The notes beneath the pieces were generated by a model. That model ran no database searches and had not been told where the DNA came from. It saw only the letters and a list, made by a program, of their open reading frames with translations. From Pseudoxanthomonas suwonensis (GTDB taxonomy: Bacteria; Pseudomonadota; Gammaproteobacteria; Xanthomonadales; Xanthomonadaceae): a stretch of 64,000 bases of DNA. Positions 19,686 to 32,008 of the stretch are shown here, one piece after another. The first letter of the stretch is position 1. Each line of letters starts with the position of its first letter. A program made the position numbers and the translations under genes. The stretch lies in contig QFNC01000004.1 in NCBI GenBank assembly GCA_003240695.1, positions 143,857 to 207,856 of the forward strand. Reading direction: 5' to 3'.

Positions 19686-19910
19686 ATGCAGACGACCTCT
19701 ACCAACGAACCGCAATCCACGGCTGGCAACGATTCGCCTGCCGAGCAAGGTGGCAAGCGCAATCGGTCTGCTGAGGTCGGCATCATGGTGGCTTTCATCT
19801 TCATGATGGCGTGCTCGTTCGGCTACCGAGTCGGCAAGGACTTGGCACACCGGGACAACCACCGCGACTGCGTGGCCAGCGGACGCACGGACTGCGTGCG
19901 CGAGCGCTGA
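19686..19910 (+). CDS. Small membrane protein sharing the C-terminal motif of the upstream HTH protein
   Basis: A 74-aa protein with one membrane segment (VGIMVAFIFMMACSFGYRV) followed by GKDLAHRDNHRDCVASGRTDCVRER, clearly related to the tail of the 19039 protein but without any DNA-binding domain. The start is uncertain: in-frame ATGs at 19650 and 19668 are alternatives and no strong Shine-Dalgarno sequence stands out. The pair could be a regulator and a partner that competes for or completes the same membrane complex. Confidence 0.6.
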   Translation: MQTTSTNEPQSTAGNDSPAEQGGKRNRSAEVGIMVAFIFMMACSFGYRVGKDLAHRDNHRDCVASGRTDCVRER

Positions 19911-19969
19911 CCCTGCGTGCCAGACGGATGCGACGGATCGATCCGCCTGACGCCACTGCGGCGGCCATG

Positions 19970-19996
19970 CTTGAATCTACGCGCCCGGCCCCCATT
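19970..19996 (+). promoter_or_regulatory. Sigma-32 (heat-shock) promoter of grpE-dnaK-dnaJ
   Basis: CTTGAAT at 19970-19976 and CCCCATT at 19990-19996 are separated by 13 nt. This is close to the sigma-32 consensus (CTTGAAA, 11-15 nt, CCCCATNT). It lies 34 nt before the grpE start. No CIRCE repeat is present nearby, so induction is likely through RpoH rather than HrcA. Confidence 0.8.
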
Positions 19997-20029
19997 GCAG
20001 GACAGCCAACACACGCGCGAGGACCTGCC

Positions 20030-20545
20030 ATGACGCCCCCACACGATCCGCATCCCGACCACAAACAGGCGTTTGCAGACACGCCGGAGGCCTCGGATGA
20101 CCTGTTAGAGCGCCTGCGCGGCGAACTGGAACAGCTTCAGGCCGAACGCCTGCTGGAGCGGGCCGATCTGGAAAACCAGCGCAAGCGGCTGGCCCGCGAT
20201 GTGGATTCGGCGCGCAAGTTTGCCAACGAACGCCTGCTGGGCGACCTGCTGCCGGTGTTCGACAGTCTGGAAGCCGGACTGGCGGCGGTGGGCGAGAACG
20301 CGCAGTTGCGCGCCGGGCTGGAATTGACCATGAAACAGCTGCATGACATGGCCGAACGGCATGGCCTGACTGCGGTAGCGCCGGCTGCCGGCGACGCCTT
20401 CAATCCCGATCATCACCAGGCCATGAGTCTGGTCGATGCCGCCGACGTGCCGCCTGGCGCCGTGGCGCAGCTGTTCCAGAAGGGCTACCTGCTGAACGAA
20501 CGCCTGCTGCGGCCGGCGCTGGTGATGGTGGCCAAACACGACTGA
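20030..20545 (+). CDS. grpE: Nucleotide exchange factor GrpE
   Basis: GrpE releases ADP from DnaK. The 171-aa protein has the N-terminal coiled coil (residues about 25-75), and the beta domain with AGDAFNPDHHQAMSLVDAADVPPGAVAQLFQKGYLLNERLLRPA in spaced family motifs. The start ATG 20030 is preceded by GAGGACC. It directly follows a sigma-32 promoter and is the first gene of the chaperone operon. Confidence 0.95.
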   Translation: MTPPHDPHPDHKQAFADTPEASDDLLERLRGELEQLQAERLLERADLENQRKRLARDVDSARKFANERLLGDLLPVFDSLEAGLAAVGENAQLRAGLELTMKQLHDMAERHGLTAVAPAAGDAFNPDHHQAMSLVDAADVPPGAVAQLFQKGYLLNERLLRPALVMVAKHD

Positions 20546-20574
20546 AACGGCAGCTGATTCGGGGCGATCGACGC

Positions 20575-20602
20575 CTTGAATCGGCCGGCGGCGACACCAG
20601 AT
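20575..20602 (+). promoter_or_regulatory. Possible second sigma-32 promoter before dnaK
   Basis: CTTGAAT at 20575-20581 and CACCAGAT at 20595-20602 are again 13 nt apart. The -35 element equals that upstream of grpE, but the -10 element matches the consensus less well. It lies 67 nt before dnaK. It could add extra DnaK relative to GrpE. Confidence 0.4.
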
Positions 20603-20669
20603 TGCACCACAGCGGCAGCATTTCCGCCGGCATCATCCAACGAATCAACCGAACATTGAGGAATCCGAC

Positions 20670-22604
20670 ATGGCCAAGATCATCGGCATCGACCTGGGCA
20701 CCACCAACTCGTGCGTGGCGATCATGGAGGGCGGCAAGGCCCGCGTGATCGAAAACGCCGAAGGCGACCGCACCACACCGTCCATCGTGGCGTACACCAA
20801 GGATGGCGAAGTGCTGGTGGGCGCTTCCGCCAAGCGTCAGGCGGTCACCAATCCGCACAACACCTTCTTCGCGGTGAAGCGCCTGATCGGCCGCAAATTC
20901 GGCGATGCCGAAGTGCAGAAGGACATCGGCCTGGTGCCGTACAAGATCGTCGAGCACGACAACGGCGACGCCTGGGTGGCCACCAGCGACGGCAAGAAGC
21001 TGGCGCCGCAGGAAATCAGCGCCAAGGTGCTGGAAAAAATGAAGAAGACCGCCGAGGCGTTCCTGGGCGAAACCGTGACCGAGGCGGTGATCACCGTGCC
21101 GGCCTACTTCAACGACAGCCAGCGCCAGGCCACCAAGGATGCCGGCCGCATCGCCGGGCTAGACGTGAAGCGCATCATCAACGAGCCCACCGCCGCGGCC
21201 CTGGCCTACGGCCTGGACAAGGGCGACACCAAGGATCGCAAGATCGCGGTGTACGATCTGGGCGGCGGCACCTTCGACGTGTCGATCATCGAGATCGCCA
21301 ATGTCGACGGCGAGAAGCAGTTCGAGGTGCTGGCCACCAACGGCGACACCTTCCTGGGTGGCGAGGACTTCGACAAGCGCGTCATCGACTACCTGGTGGA
21401 GGAGTTCCAGAAGGAGCAGGGCATCGACCTGCGCAAGGATCCGCTGGCGCTGCAGCGCCTGAAGGATGCCGGCGAGCGCGCCAAGATCGAGCTGTCTTCC
21501 AGCCAGCAGACCGACGTCAACCTGCCGTACATCACCGCCGATGCCTCGGGTCCGAAGCACCTCAACATCAAGCTGACCCGCAGCAAGCTGGAAGCGCTGG
21601 TGGAAGACCTGGTGAAGAAGACCATCGAGCCGTGCAAGGTGGCCCTGAACGATGCCGGCCTGCGCACCAGCGACATCCACGAGGTGATCCTGGTCGGCGG
21701 ACAGACCCGCATGCCGAAGGTGCAGCAGGCGGTCAGCGAGTTCTTCGGCAAGGAACCGCGCAAGGACGTCAACCCCGACGAGGCCGTGGCCGTGGGTGCG
21801 GCGATCCAGGGCGGCGTGCTGCAGGGCGACGTGAAGGACGTGCTGCTGCTGGACGTGACCCCGCTGTCGCTTGGCATCGAAACGCTCGGCGGCGTGTTCA
21901 CCAAGATCATCGAGAAGAACACCACCATCCCGACCAAGGCCAGCCAGACCTTCTCCACCGCCGACGACAACCAGTCGGCCGTGACCGTGCACGTGCTGCA
22001 GGGCGAGCGCGAACAGGCCCGCTTCAACAAGTCGCTGGCCAAGTTCGACCTGACCGGCATCGAACCGGCACCGCGCGGCCTGCCGCAGATCGAGGTCAGC
22101 TTCGACATCGACGCCAACGGCATCCTCAACGTGTCCGCCAAGGACAAGAAGACCGGCAAGGAGCAGAAGGTGGAAATCAAGGCCGGCTCTGGCCTGTCCG
22201 ACGACGAGATCAAGCGGATGGTGGCCGACGCCGAAAGCCACCGCGAGGAGGACAAGAAGTTCCACGAGCTGGTCACCGCACGCAACCATGCTGATGGCCT
22301 GATCCACGGCACCCGCAGCGCGATCAAGGACAATGGCGACAAGGTGCCCGGCGACGTGATCGGCCGGGTGGAAGGCGCCATCGCCGAACTGGAAACCGCG
22401 ATGAAGGGCGACGACAAGGCCCAGATCGAGGCCAAGAGCCGCGCGTTGGAGGAAGCCGGACAGTCGCTGTACGCCGCTGCGGCCGCCGCACAACAGCCGG
22501 GTGGAGATGCTGGTTCGGCCGGGGCCCAATCCACTGGCGGTGCGCCCAACGATGACGTGGTGGATGCCGAGTTCACCGAAGTGAAGGACAACGACGCCAA
22601 GTGA
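20670..22604 (+). CDS. dnaK: Chaperone DnaK (Hsp70)
   Basis: DnaK is the ATP-dependent Hsp70 chaperone. The 644-aa protein has the actin-like ATPase domain (IIGIDLGTTNSCVAIMEGG at the start, IAVYDLGGGTFDVSIIEI at about 195, VILVGGQTRMPKVQQ at about 340), the substrate-binding domain (DVTPLSLGIETLGGVFTKII) and the C-terminal lid with a Gly/Ala-rich tail. GAGGAAT precedes ATG 20670. It is 124 nt after grpE. Confidence 0.98.
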   Translation: MAKIIGIDLGTTNSCVAIMEGGKARVIENAEGDRTTPSIVAYTKDGEVLVGASAKRQAVTNPHNTFFAVKRLIGRKFGDAEVQKDIGLVPYKIVEHDNGDAWVATSDGKKLAPQEISAKVLEKMKKTAEAFLGETVTEAVITVPAYFNDSQRQATKDAGRIAGLDVKRIINEPTAAALAYGLDKGDTKDRKIAVYDLGGGTFDVSIIEIANVDGEKQFEVLATNGDTFLGGEDFDKRVIDYLVEEFQKEQGIDLRKDPLALQRLKDAGERAKIELSSSQQTDVNLPYITADASGPKHLNIKLTRSKLEALVEDLVKKTIEPCKVALNDAGLRTSDIHEVILVGGQTRMPKVQQAVSEFFGKEPRKDVNPDEAVAVGAAIQGGVLQGDVKDVLLLDVTPLSLGIETLGGVFTKIIEKNTTIPTKASQTFSTADDNQSAVTVHVLQGEREQARFNKSLAKFDLTGIEPAPRGLPQIEVSFDIDANGILNVSAKDKKTGKEQKVEIKAGSGLSDDEIKRMVADAESHREEDKKFHELVTARNHADGLIHGTRSAIKDNGDKVPGDVIGRVEGAIAELETAMKGDDKAQIEAKSRALEEAGQSLYAAAAAAQQPGGDAGSAGAQSTGGAPNDDVVDAEFTEVKDNDAK

Positions 22605-22617
22605 TGACGTGACTAGC

Positions 22618-22651
22618 GGCAGGGGCGACGGTTCCGGCCGTCGCCCCTGCC
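22618..22651 (+). promoter_or_regulatory. Perfect 14-bp intercistronic hairpin between dnaK and dnaJ
   Basis: The arms GGCAGGGGCGACGG and CCGTCGCCCCTGCC flank a TTCCGG loop. There is no T tract after it, so it is more likely an mRNA-stabilising or partially attenuating structure than a full terminator. It would help set more DnaK than DnaJ. Confidence 0.75.
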
Positions 22652-22688
22652 GTGGCGCGATCCTGCAGGGGAATGAACCAGTCCAGCC

Positions 22689-23816
22689 ATGAGCAAGCGT
22701 GACTACTACGAAGTGCTGGGCGTGTCCCGCACCGCCACCGCAGAGGAATTGAAGGTGGCCTATCGGCGTGCGGCGGCCAAGCACCATCCGGACCGCAATC
22801 CGGGCAACGTGGCCGAGGCCGAAGTCGCATTCAAGGAATGCAAGGAAGCCTACGAGGTGCTGTCCGACGGCGGCAAGCGCCGCCTGTACGACCAGCACGG
22901 CCATGCGGCGTTCGAGCACGGCATGGGCGGCGGCAACGCCGGACCCGGTTTCCACGACGTCGGCGACATTTTCGGCGACATTTTCGGCAACATCTTCGGT
23001 GGCGGCGGCGCACGCGGACCGCGCCGGGGCGCCGACATCGGCTACGTGCTCGAACTGGACCTGGAAGAAGCCGTCGCCGGTGCCGAAAAGCGCATCGAAC
23101 TGCCCACGCTGGACGCCTGCGAAGACTGCAGCGGCACCGGATCCGCCGACGGCAAGCTGACCACCTGCGGCGCCTGCCACGGCCGCGGCCAGGTCCGCAT
23201 CCAGCGCGGCATCTTCACCATGCAGCAGCCGTGCCCGCAGTGCGACGGCCGCGGCCAGACCTTTGCCGCGCCCTGCCAGACCTGCCACGGCAATGGCCGC
23301 CTGCAGCGCAGCAAGACGCTGGACGTGAACATTCCGGCAGGCGTGGATTCGGGCGATCGCATCCGTCTGGCCGGCGAGGGCGAGGCCGGACCGGCCGGCA
23401 CGCCACCAGGCGACCTGTACGTGGAAGTGCGGGTACGCCCGCATGCGATCTTCGAGCGCGACGGCGACGACCTGCACTGCGAGGTGCCGATCCGCATCGC
23501 ACAGGCTGCCTTGGGCGATACCGTGCGCGTGCCCACGCTGGATGGCGAGGCCGAGATCCGCATTCCCGCCGAAACCCAGACCGGCAAGGTGTTTCGCCTG
23601 CGCGACAAGGGCGTGAAGTCGGTGCGCAGCCGGCAGCCCGGCAGCCTGTACTGCAAGGTGGTGGTGGAAACGCCGGTCAACCTGACCAGCGAGCAGCGCG
23701 AGCTGCTGGAACAGTTCGAAGCCACCTTCGTCGGCGACGGTGCGCGACGGCATTCGCCGAAGCACAGCACCTTCATCGACGGGGTGAAGGGCTTCTGGGA
23801 CAGGATGACCTCGTGA
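22689..23816 (+). CDS. dnaJ: Co-chaperone DnaJ (Hsp40)
   Basis: DnaJ delivers substrates to DnaK and stimulates its ATPase. The 375-aa protein has the J domain with HPD (AAAKHHPDRNPGN), a Gly/Phe region with GDIFGDIFGNIFGGG, four zinc-binding repeats (CEDCSGTG, CGACHGRG, CPQCDGRG, CQTCHGNG at about 139-205) and the C-terminal substrate-binding domain. All elements of a type I DnaJ are intact. Confidence 0.97.
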   Translation: MSKRDYYEVLGVSRTATAEELKVAYRRAAAKHHPDRNPGNVAEAEVAFKECKEAYEVLSDGGKRRLYDQHGHAAFEHGMGGGNAGPGFHDVGDIFGDIFGNIFGGGGARGPRRGADIGYVLELDLEEAVAGAEKRIELPTLDACEDCSGTGSADGKLTTCGACHGRGQVRIQRGIFTMQQPCPQCDGRGQTFAAPCQTCHGNGRLQRSKTLDVNIPAGVDSGDRIRLAGEGEAGPAGTPPGDLYVEVRVRPHAIFERDGDDLHCEVPIRIAQAALGDTVRVPTLDGEAEIRIPAETQTGKVFRLRDKGVKSVRSRQPGSLYCKVVVETPVNLTSEQRELLEQFEATFVGDGARRHSPKHSTFIDGVKGFWDRMTS

Positions 23817-23998
23817 CTTGCTGAACCGTTGACCGTTTGTGGCGCGTCCTGCCAGTCAGCGCATGGCGCATTGTCGCGTCGGCGTAGTACAGTGACGACA
23901 GTGCACACACGGTCCTGGGAAGGTCGGGCGATGCGTTCCGCTTTCCGTGCTCGTGTGCTGCCCGGCATCCGATTGTCCGTAGCGAGGTGCAGCCGCCC

Positions 23999-26275
23999 AT
24001 GAACACGGCCCAGGATATTGAACGCGCCACTCCGGTCATCCGGTTGCTGGAGCGTACGGCCATGGAGCAGCTGCGCGGCGTGGTGGAAGAAACGCTGCAG
24101 AAGGCCGATGATCATCTGTTCGACCTGGGCACGGACGTCGCGCTGCATGCCCTGCGCATCCTGCGGCGGGCACGCCAGGAGATCGTGGAGGGCTATCTCG
24201 CCGCGCTGCGCGCCGATGTGGCCCCGACGCTGCAGGGCCAGCTGCCCGCGGCGCCGCAGGACATCGGCGATCACGAAGGCGAAGGTGGAGTCCTGAGCCT
24301 GATGTCCGAAGATGCGCTGGAAGACAAACTGGCGCGCGAGCAACTGGTCCGCGGGCTGGAACGTCATGTGACACCGCAGGCCGACATCTTCCATCATCGC
24401 CTGCAGAAGCTGTTGTCCGGCGAATTCGGGCCGGATGCCAATCCGTTCGGGTTGGCCAGGCTGGCATACGACCTGAACCGCGCGCTGGCCGGCGTCGACA
24501 TGACGCTGGACACGCGGCTCACCCTGTACAAGTTCCTGGAAAGGGCACTGCAGGCACGCCTGCCATCGATGTACGAACGGCTGAACACGCATCTGGCCAG
24601 CGCCGGCATCGGCAGCATGCCTACGGCCGGGGTGGTCCGGACGATCCGGCCTGTCGGCGGCGTGCCATCCTCGGCAGCAGCCGTGCCCGGTTTCGATCAG
24701 GTGGAGCAGGGTCAGGCGTACGCCGATGCATACGGAGGTTATCCTGCCGATGTCGGCCCCGGCACGTTGGATGCGGCAGCCTTCTCGGGCATGCTGGAAC
24801 TGCTGCAAGCCTGGCGGGGCACGGCGCCGTCGGGGGAGCGATTGGGAAGTGGATTCGGCTATGCGCCACATGCGCCGCGCCTGGCCACTGACGACATGCT
24901 GAACGTGCTGTCGCAATTGCAACGCATCGACAGTCCCGGTCTGGAATCGGCGCTGGAGGACGGCAAGACTTCTCTCGCACTGCATTTGCGCAATGAAGTC
25001 CTGGATGCGGCGCAGCGCATGGGGCTGGGTACCGCCGAAACCCAGCTGTCGATGACCGATGCCGATTCGCTGGATCTGGTCGGCATGATGTTCGACCTGC
25101 TGCTGGACGAACGCCAGTTCGAAGGCGATGTGCGCCGCAAGATCGCCAAGCTGCTGGTGCCTTACGTGCGGGTGGCCGTGCGCGACCGCCGCCTGTTCCT
25201 GCACAAGGCCCACCCGGCCCGACGCCTGCTGAATGCGGTCACCGAGGCCTATCAGGGCAATCACGGCGACAGCCCGCAGGAGCGCGAACTGCTGGGCAAG
25301 GTCGACACCGTGGTCGACCGGCTGGCCGCGGAATACAACGAAGACATGGCGATCTTCAGCACGCTGGAACAGGAGCTGCGCAGCTACCTGGAGCAGCACC
25401 GCAAGCGCAGCGAGATCGCCGAACGGCGCGCTGCCGAAGCCCAGCGCGGCCGCGAACGGTTGGAGGAAGCACGCCAGACCGTGGCCCGCGACCTGGAAAT
25501 CCTGCGCACCGACGAGGAGTTGCCGCCGGTACTGGCCCAGTTCATCGAACGCCACCTGGCCCATCATCTCATCCAGACGCGGCTGCGGCAGGGCGACCAC
25601 TCGGCCGAATACGACAATGTGCTGCGCGGGATGACCGGCATCGTCGCCACGTTGGAGGACGCGCGGCGGCACGGACAGCAACCGACGCTGGATCCGCAGG
25701 AACGCAATGTGCTGCAGCAGATACTGGCCTCGTCCGGCTGCACCGATGCCGCAGCCGAGGAAGTGATCGATGCGATCCGCACCAGCATGCAGCCCGAGCG
25801 GGACACCGGTGCCGGCTGCGATGCGCCGGGTGTCGGTGCGATCCCGGCTGCATTGCAGGTGGAATTGCCGCCCGTGGAGGCGCCACTGCCGCCGGTCGGC
25901 GTGATCGAAGAGCCTGCGTCGGAGCCCGACATCGCCTGCAATCCCGATCTGGTCGAGCGGATCAATGCCATGCAGGTCGGTACCTGGCTGGACATGATGC
26001 AGGACGGCCGCCTGGAGCCGCTGAAGGTGTCGTGGATCAGCCCGATTTCCGAACGCCTGCTGCTGGTGAATCGGCGAGGCATCCGGGTGCTGGTGGCATC
26101 GGCAACGGAACTGGCGGCGATGGTGGAACGCGGCGAACTGCAACTGCGCGAGGGCGATTCGGCCTTCGATCATGCCTTCAACCGTCTGACCCAGCGCCTG
26201 CAAAGCGACATGGCCATGTCCGGCGCCACCGTGCCGCGGCGGACGCTGGAATCGCCAGCGGACGGACATTCCTGA
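23999..26275 (+). CDS. DUF1631 family protein
   Basis: A 758-aa protein resembling the DUF1631 family of gamma- and betaproteobacteria, whose role is poorly known. The central part (LDLVGMMFDLLLDERQFEGDVRRKIAKLLVPYVRVAVRD in pieces, then RLLNAVTEAY) carries the family pattern. A coiled-coil Arg/Glu-rich stretch lies at about 470-500. The C-terminal 110 residues (VGTWLDMMQDGRLEPLKVSW, LLLVNRRGIRVL) look like a PilZ-type beta barrel, so cyclic-di-GMP binding is possible. ATG 23999 follows GAGGTG. The neighbouring dnaJ and dapB are in the same direction but there is no evidence for a joint operon. Confidence 0.75.
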   Translation: MNTAQDIERATPVIRLLERTAMEQLRGVVEETLQKADDHLFDLGTDVALHALRILRRARQEIVEGYLAALRADVAPTLQGQLPAAPQDIGDHEGEGGVLSLMSEDALEDKLAREQLVRGLERHVTPQADIFHHRLQKLLSGEFGPDANPFGLARLAYDLNRALAGVDMTLDTRLTLYKFLERALQARLPSMYERLNTHLASAGIGSMPTAGVVRTIRPVGGVPSSAAAVPGFDQVEQGQAYADAYGGYPADVGPGTLDAAAFSGMLELLQAWRGTAPSGERLGSGFGYAPHAPRLATDDMLNVLSQLQRIDSPGLESALEDGKTSLALHLRNEVLDAAQRMGLGTAETQLSMTDADSLDLVGMMFDLLLDERQFEGDVRRKIAKLLVPYVRVAVRDRRLFLHKAHPARRLLNAVTEAYQGNHGDSPQERELLGKVDTVVDRLAAEYNEDMAIFSTLEQELRSYLEQHRKRSEIAERRAAEAQRGRERLEEARQTVARDLEILRTDEELPPVLAQFIERHLAHHLIQTRLRQGDHSAEYDNVLRGMTGIVATLEDARRHGQQPTLDPQERNVLQQILASSGCTDAAAEEVIDAIRTSMQPERDTGAGCDAPGVGAIPAALQVELPPVEAPLPPVGVIEEPASEPDIACNPDLVERINAMQVGTWLDMMQDGRLEPLKVSWISPISERLLLVNRRGIRVLVASATELAAMVERGELQLREGDSAFDHAFNRLTQRLQSDMAMSGATVPRRTLESPADGHS

Positions 26276-26295
26276 TCATTCCCACGGAATCACTC

Positions 26296-27021
26296 ATGTC
26301 GGCTGACTCGGACCCGTTGCGGCTGCTCGTTCATGGCGCAAGCGGTCGCATGGGCCATGAACTGCTCGCCTTGGCAGGCGATCCGGCAGTACCGGTCGCC
26401 GTGGTGGCGGCCGTGGCGCGGAAGGTCCCGCGGAGGGTCGTGGATGGGGTCCCCTGGTTTTCCTGCAAAGAAATGAATGGGAGCCCCGCGTTCGACGTGG
26501 CCGTCGATTTCAGCCTGCCGCAGGCGTTCGATGCCATCCTGGATCTGGCACGCCTGCGCGGTGCGGCACTGGTGACCGGCACCACGGGGCTGGAGTCCGG
26601 GCAGCAGCAGGCATTGGAGAATGCCGCCAGATCGATCGCCGTGTTCCAGGCGTCCAACTTCAGCGTGGGCGTGGCGGTGCTGCGCCGCCTGGTCCTGCAG
26701 GCAGCCCGTCAGCTGCCGGATTGGGATTGCGACATCATCGAGGCCCATCATGTGCACAAGCGCGATGCCCCCTCCGGCACGGCACTGACACTGGGGCAGG
26801 TTGCCGAAGCGGCCGGGGCCCATCCGCGCTATGCCAGCCTGCGTGCCGGCGACATCGTCGGCGAACACACCGCGCAGTTCACCGGAATCGGCGAGCGCAT
26901 CGAACTGGTGCATCGGGCCAGCAGTCGTGCCATCTTCGCCCGAGGTGCGCTGCAGGCTGCGGTCTGGCTGGCGCGGCAGCCGCCCGGCCTGTACGGCATG
27001 GACGATCTGCTCTCGCCCTGA
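26296..27021 (+). CDS. dapB: 4-hydroxy-tetrahydrodipicolinate reductase DapB
   Basis: DapB reduces the dihydrodipicolinate precursor in lysine and diaminopimelate synthesis. The 241-aa protein has the nucleotide-binding start LLVHGASGRMG, the GTTGLE loop and the catalytic motif HHVHKRDAPSGTAL near residue 150. A closing GEHTAQFTGIGERIEL follows. It is shorter than the E. coli enzyme (273 aa), which is usual in this family of bacteria. ATG 26296 lies 20 nt after the DUF1631 stop. Confidence 0.93.
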   Translation: MSADSDPLRLLVHGASGRMGHELLALAGDPAVPVAVVAAVARKVPRRVVDGVPWFSCKEMNGSPAFDVAVDFSLPQAFDAILDLARLRGAALVTGTTGLESGQQQALENAARSIAVFQASNFSVGVAVLRRLVLQAARQLPDWDCDIIEAHHVHKRDAPSGTALTLGQVAEAAGAHPRYASLRAGDIVGEHTAQFTGIGERIELVHRASSRAIFARGALQAAVWLARQPPGLYGMDDLLSP

Positions 27022-27051
27022 CTCGGTCGGCATGGATCGCCACCGGCACAG

Positions 27052-27081
27052 TTGGACACCCGGGTGCAGCTGGCCTATCAT
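27052..27081 (+). promoter_or_regulatory. Probable promoter of carA-carB-greA-rpfE-recJ
   Basis: TTGGAC (27052-27057) and TATCAT (27076-27081) are 18 nt apart and each match the sigma-70 consensus at 4 to 5 positions. They lie in the dapB-carA gap about 78 nt before the carA start. No arginine or pyrimidine operator was recognised. Confidence 0.4.
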
Positions 27082-27158
27082 TCCGACTCGCCCAACCACA
27101 CCTGCTCCGGAATCGACATCGCGCGTTCCGGTGCGTTCTTGCAACCCGAATGCAGGCG

Positions 27159-28286
27159 ATGCCCGTGAACCGCAAGGCCATTCTCGCACTGGAAGACGGC
27201 ACCGTGTTCGCGGGAACGGCCATCGGGGCGGACGGATTGCGGATCGGCGAGGCGGTGTTCAACACCGCGATGACCGGCTACCAGGAAGTGCTGACCGATC
27301 CGTCGTACGCGCGGCAAATCGTCACTCTCACGGCGGCCCACATCGGCAACACCGGTTGCACCGATCAGGACGACGAATCCGACCGGGTCCGGGCGAGTGG
27401 CCTGGTGGTGCGTGACGTGCCGCAGCGCCCCAGCAGCTGGCGCAGCCGCATCGGGTTGTCCGACTGGCTGCGCGAACGGGACGTGGTGGCGATTGCCGGC
27501 ATCGATACGCGCAAGCTGACGCGCCTGCTGCGCGAACGCGGTGCGCAGAGTGCCGCGATCATGGCCGGCGACATCGACGTGGACCATGCGCTGGAGGCAG
27601 CCCGCAAGTTTCCCGGTCTGGCCGGCATGGATCTGGCGCGCGAGGTCAGCACCGCCGTGCCATACGAATGGCGAGAAGGCGCACTGGATCTGGATACCGG
27701 CCGCAGCGTGGATGTGCCTGGCCGTTTCAAGGTCGTGGCCTACGACTTCGGCATCAAGCGCAACATCCTGCGCCTGCTGGTGCAGAGCGGCTGCACGGTG
27801 ACCGTGGTACCGGCGCAGACCCCGGCCGAGGCGGTGCTGGCGATGCAGCCGGATGGCGTGTTCCTGTCCAACGGTCCGGGCGATCCCGAGCCCTGCGACT
27901 ACGCCATCGACGCCATCCGCCGGTTCATCCAGGCACGGATTCCGCTGTTCGGCATCTGCCTGGGACATCAGTTGCTGGGTCTGGCCTGCGGCGCGCGCAC
28001 GATGAAGATGCCGCACGGCCATCATGGCTCCAACCACCCGGTGCAGGCTCTGGATACGGGACGGGTGCTGATCACCGCGCAGAACCACGGCTTCTGCATC
28101 GACGAAGCCACGCTGCCCGGCAACGTGCGCGCCACGCACCGCTCATTGTTCGATGGCACCAACCAGGGCATCGCCCTGACCGATGCGCCGGCCTTCTCGT
28201 TCCAGGGGCATCCGGAAGCTGCGCCCGGGCCGCATGACGTGGCCGGATTGTTCGACCGGTTCGTGGGCATGATGGAAACGCACTGA
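27159..28286 (+). CDS. carA: Carbamoyl-phosphate synthase small subunit
   Basis: CarA hydrolyses glutamine and channels ammonia to CarB for carbamoyl phosphate, the precursor of arginine and pyrimidines. The 375-aa protein has the N-terminal CPSase domain (VFNTAMTGYQEVLTDPSYA) and a class I glutaminase domain with the nucleophile motif FGICLGHQLLGLA at about residue 265 and the SFQGHPEA catalytic His/Glu. The start is between ATG 27150, ATG 27159 and GTG 27165; 27159 gives the family length. carB follows after 1 nt. Confidence 0.95.
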   Translation: MPVNRKAILALEDGTVFAGTAIGADGLRIGEAVFNTAMTGYQEVLTDPSYARQIVTLTAAHIGNTGCTDQDDESDRVRASGLVVRDVPQRPSSWRSRIGLSDWLRERDVVAIAGIDTRKLTRLLRERGAQSAAIMAGDIDVDHALEAARKFPGLAGMDLAREVSTAVPYEWREGALDLDTGRSVDVPGRFKVVAYDFGIKRNILRLLVQSGCTVTVVPAQTPAEAVLAMQPDGVFLSNGPGDPEPCDYAIDAIRRFIQARIPLFGICLGHQLLGLACGARTMKMPHGHHGSNHPVQALDTGRVLITAQNHGFCIDEATLPGNVRATHRSLFDGTNQGIALTDAPAFSFQGHPEAAPGPHDVAGLFDRFVGMMETH

Positions 28287-28287
28287 C

Positions 28288-31529
<3,242 letters not shown>

Positions 31530-31533
<4 letters not shown>

Positions 31534-32006
31534 GAGCCCCGATCACCGCTGCCGGCGCACAACGCCTGCGTGCCGAATTGGAAGAGTTGAAATCCGTGAA
31601 ACGCCCGGCGGTGATCGCCGCGATCGCCGAGGCGCGCGGCCATGGCGATCTGAAGGAAAACGCCGAATATCATGCTGCCCGCGAACAGCAGGGTTTCATC
31701 GAAGGGCGCATCAAGCACCTGGAATCGGAGCTGTCGCACGCGCAGATCATCGACGTGACCACGCTGGACGCGGGCGACCGCATCGTGTTCGGGGCCACGG
31801 TCACGCTGGCCGACGAGGAATCCGGCGAGGAGCGCCGCTACCAGATCGTCGGCGATCTGGAAGCGGACATCAAGCAGGGCCTGATCGCGATTTCCTCGCC
31901 GGTGGCACGCGCGCTGATCGGCAAGCACGAAGGCGACAGCATCAGCATCGAGGCCCCTGGCGGTACCCGCGATTACGAAATCGTGGCCGTGTCCTACGCG
32001 GGCTGA
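31530..32006 (+). CDS. greA: Transcription elongation factor GreA
   Basis: GreA rescues backtracked RNA polymerase by stimulating transcript cleavage. The 158-aa protein has the N-terminal coiled coil with the acidic tip (AEARGHGDLKENAEYHAARE) and the C-terminal FKBP-like domain. ATG 31530 overlaps the carB stop (ATGA), so its translation is coupled to CarB. The order carB-greA-rpfE-recJ matches the Xanthomonas rpf region. Confidence 0.96.
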
Positions 32007-32008
32007 GC

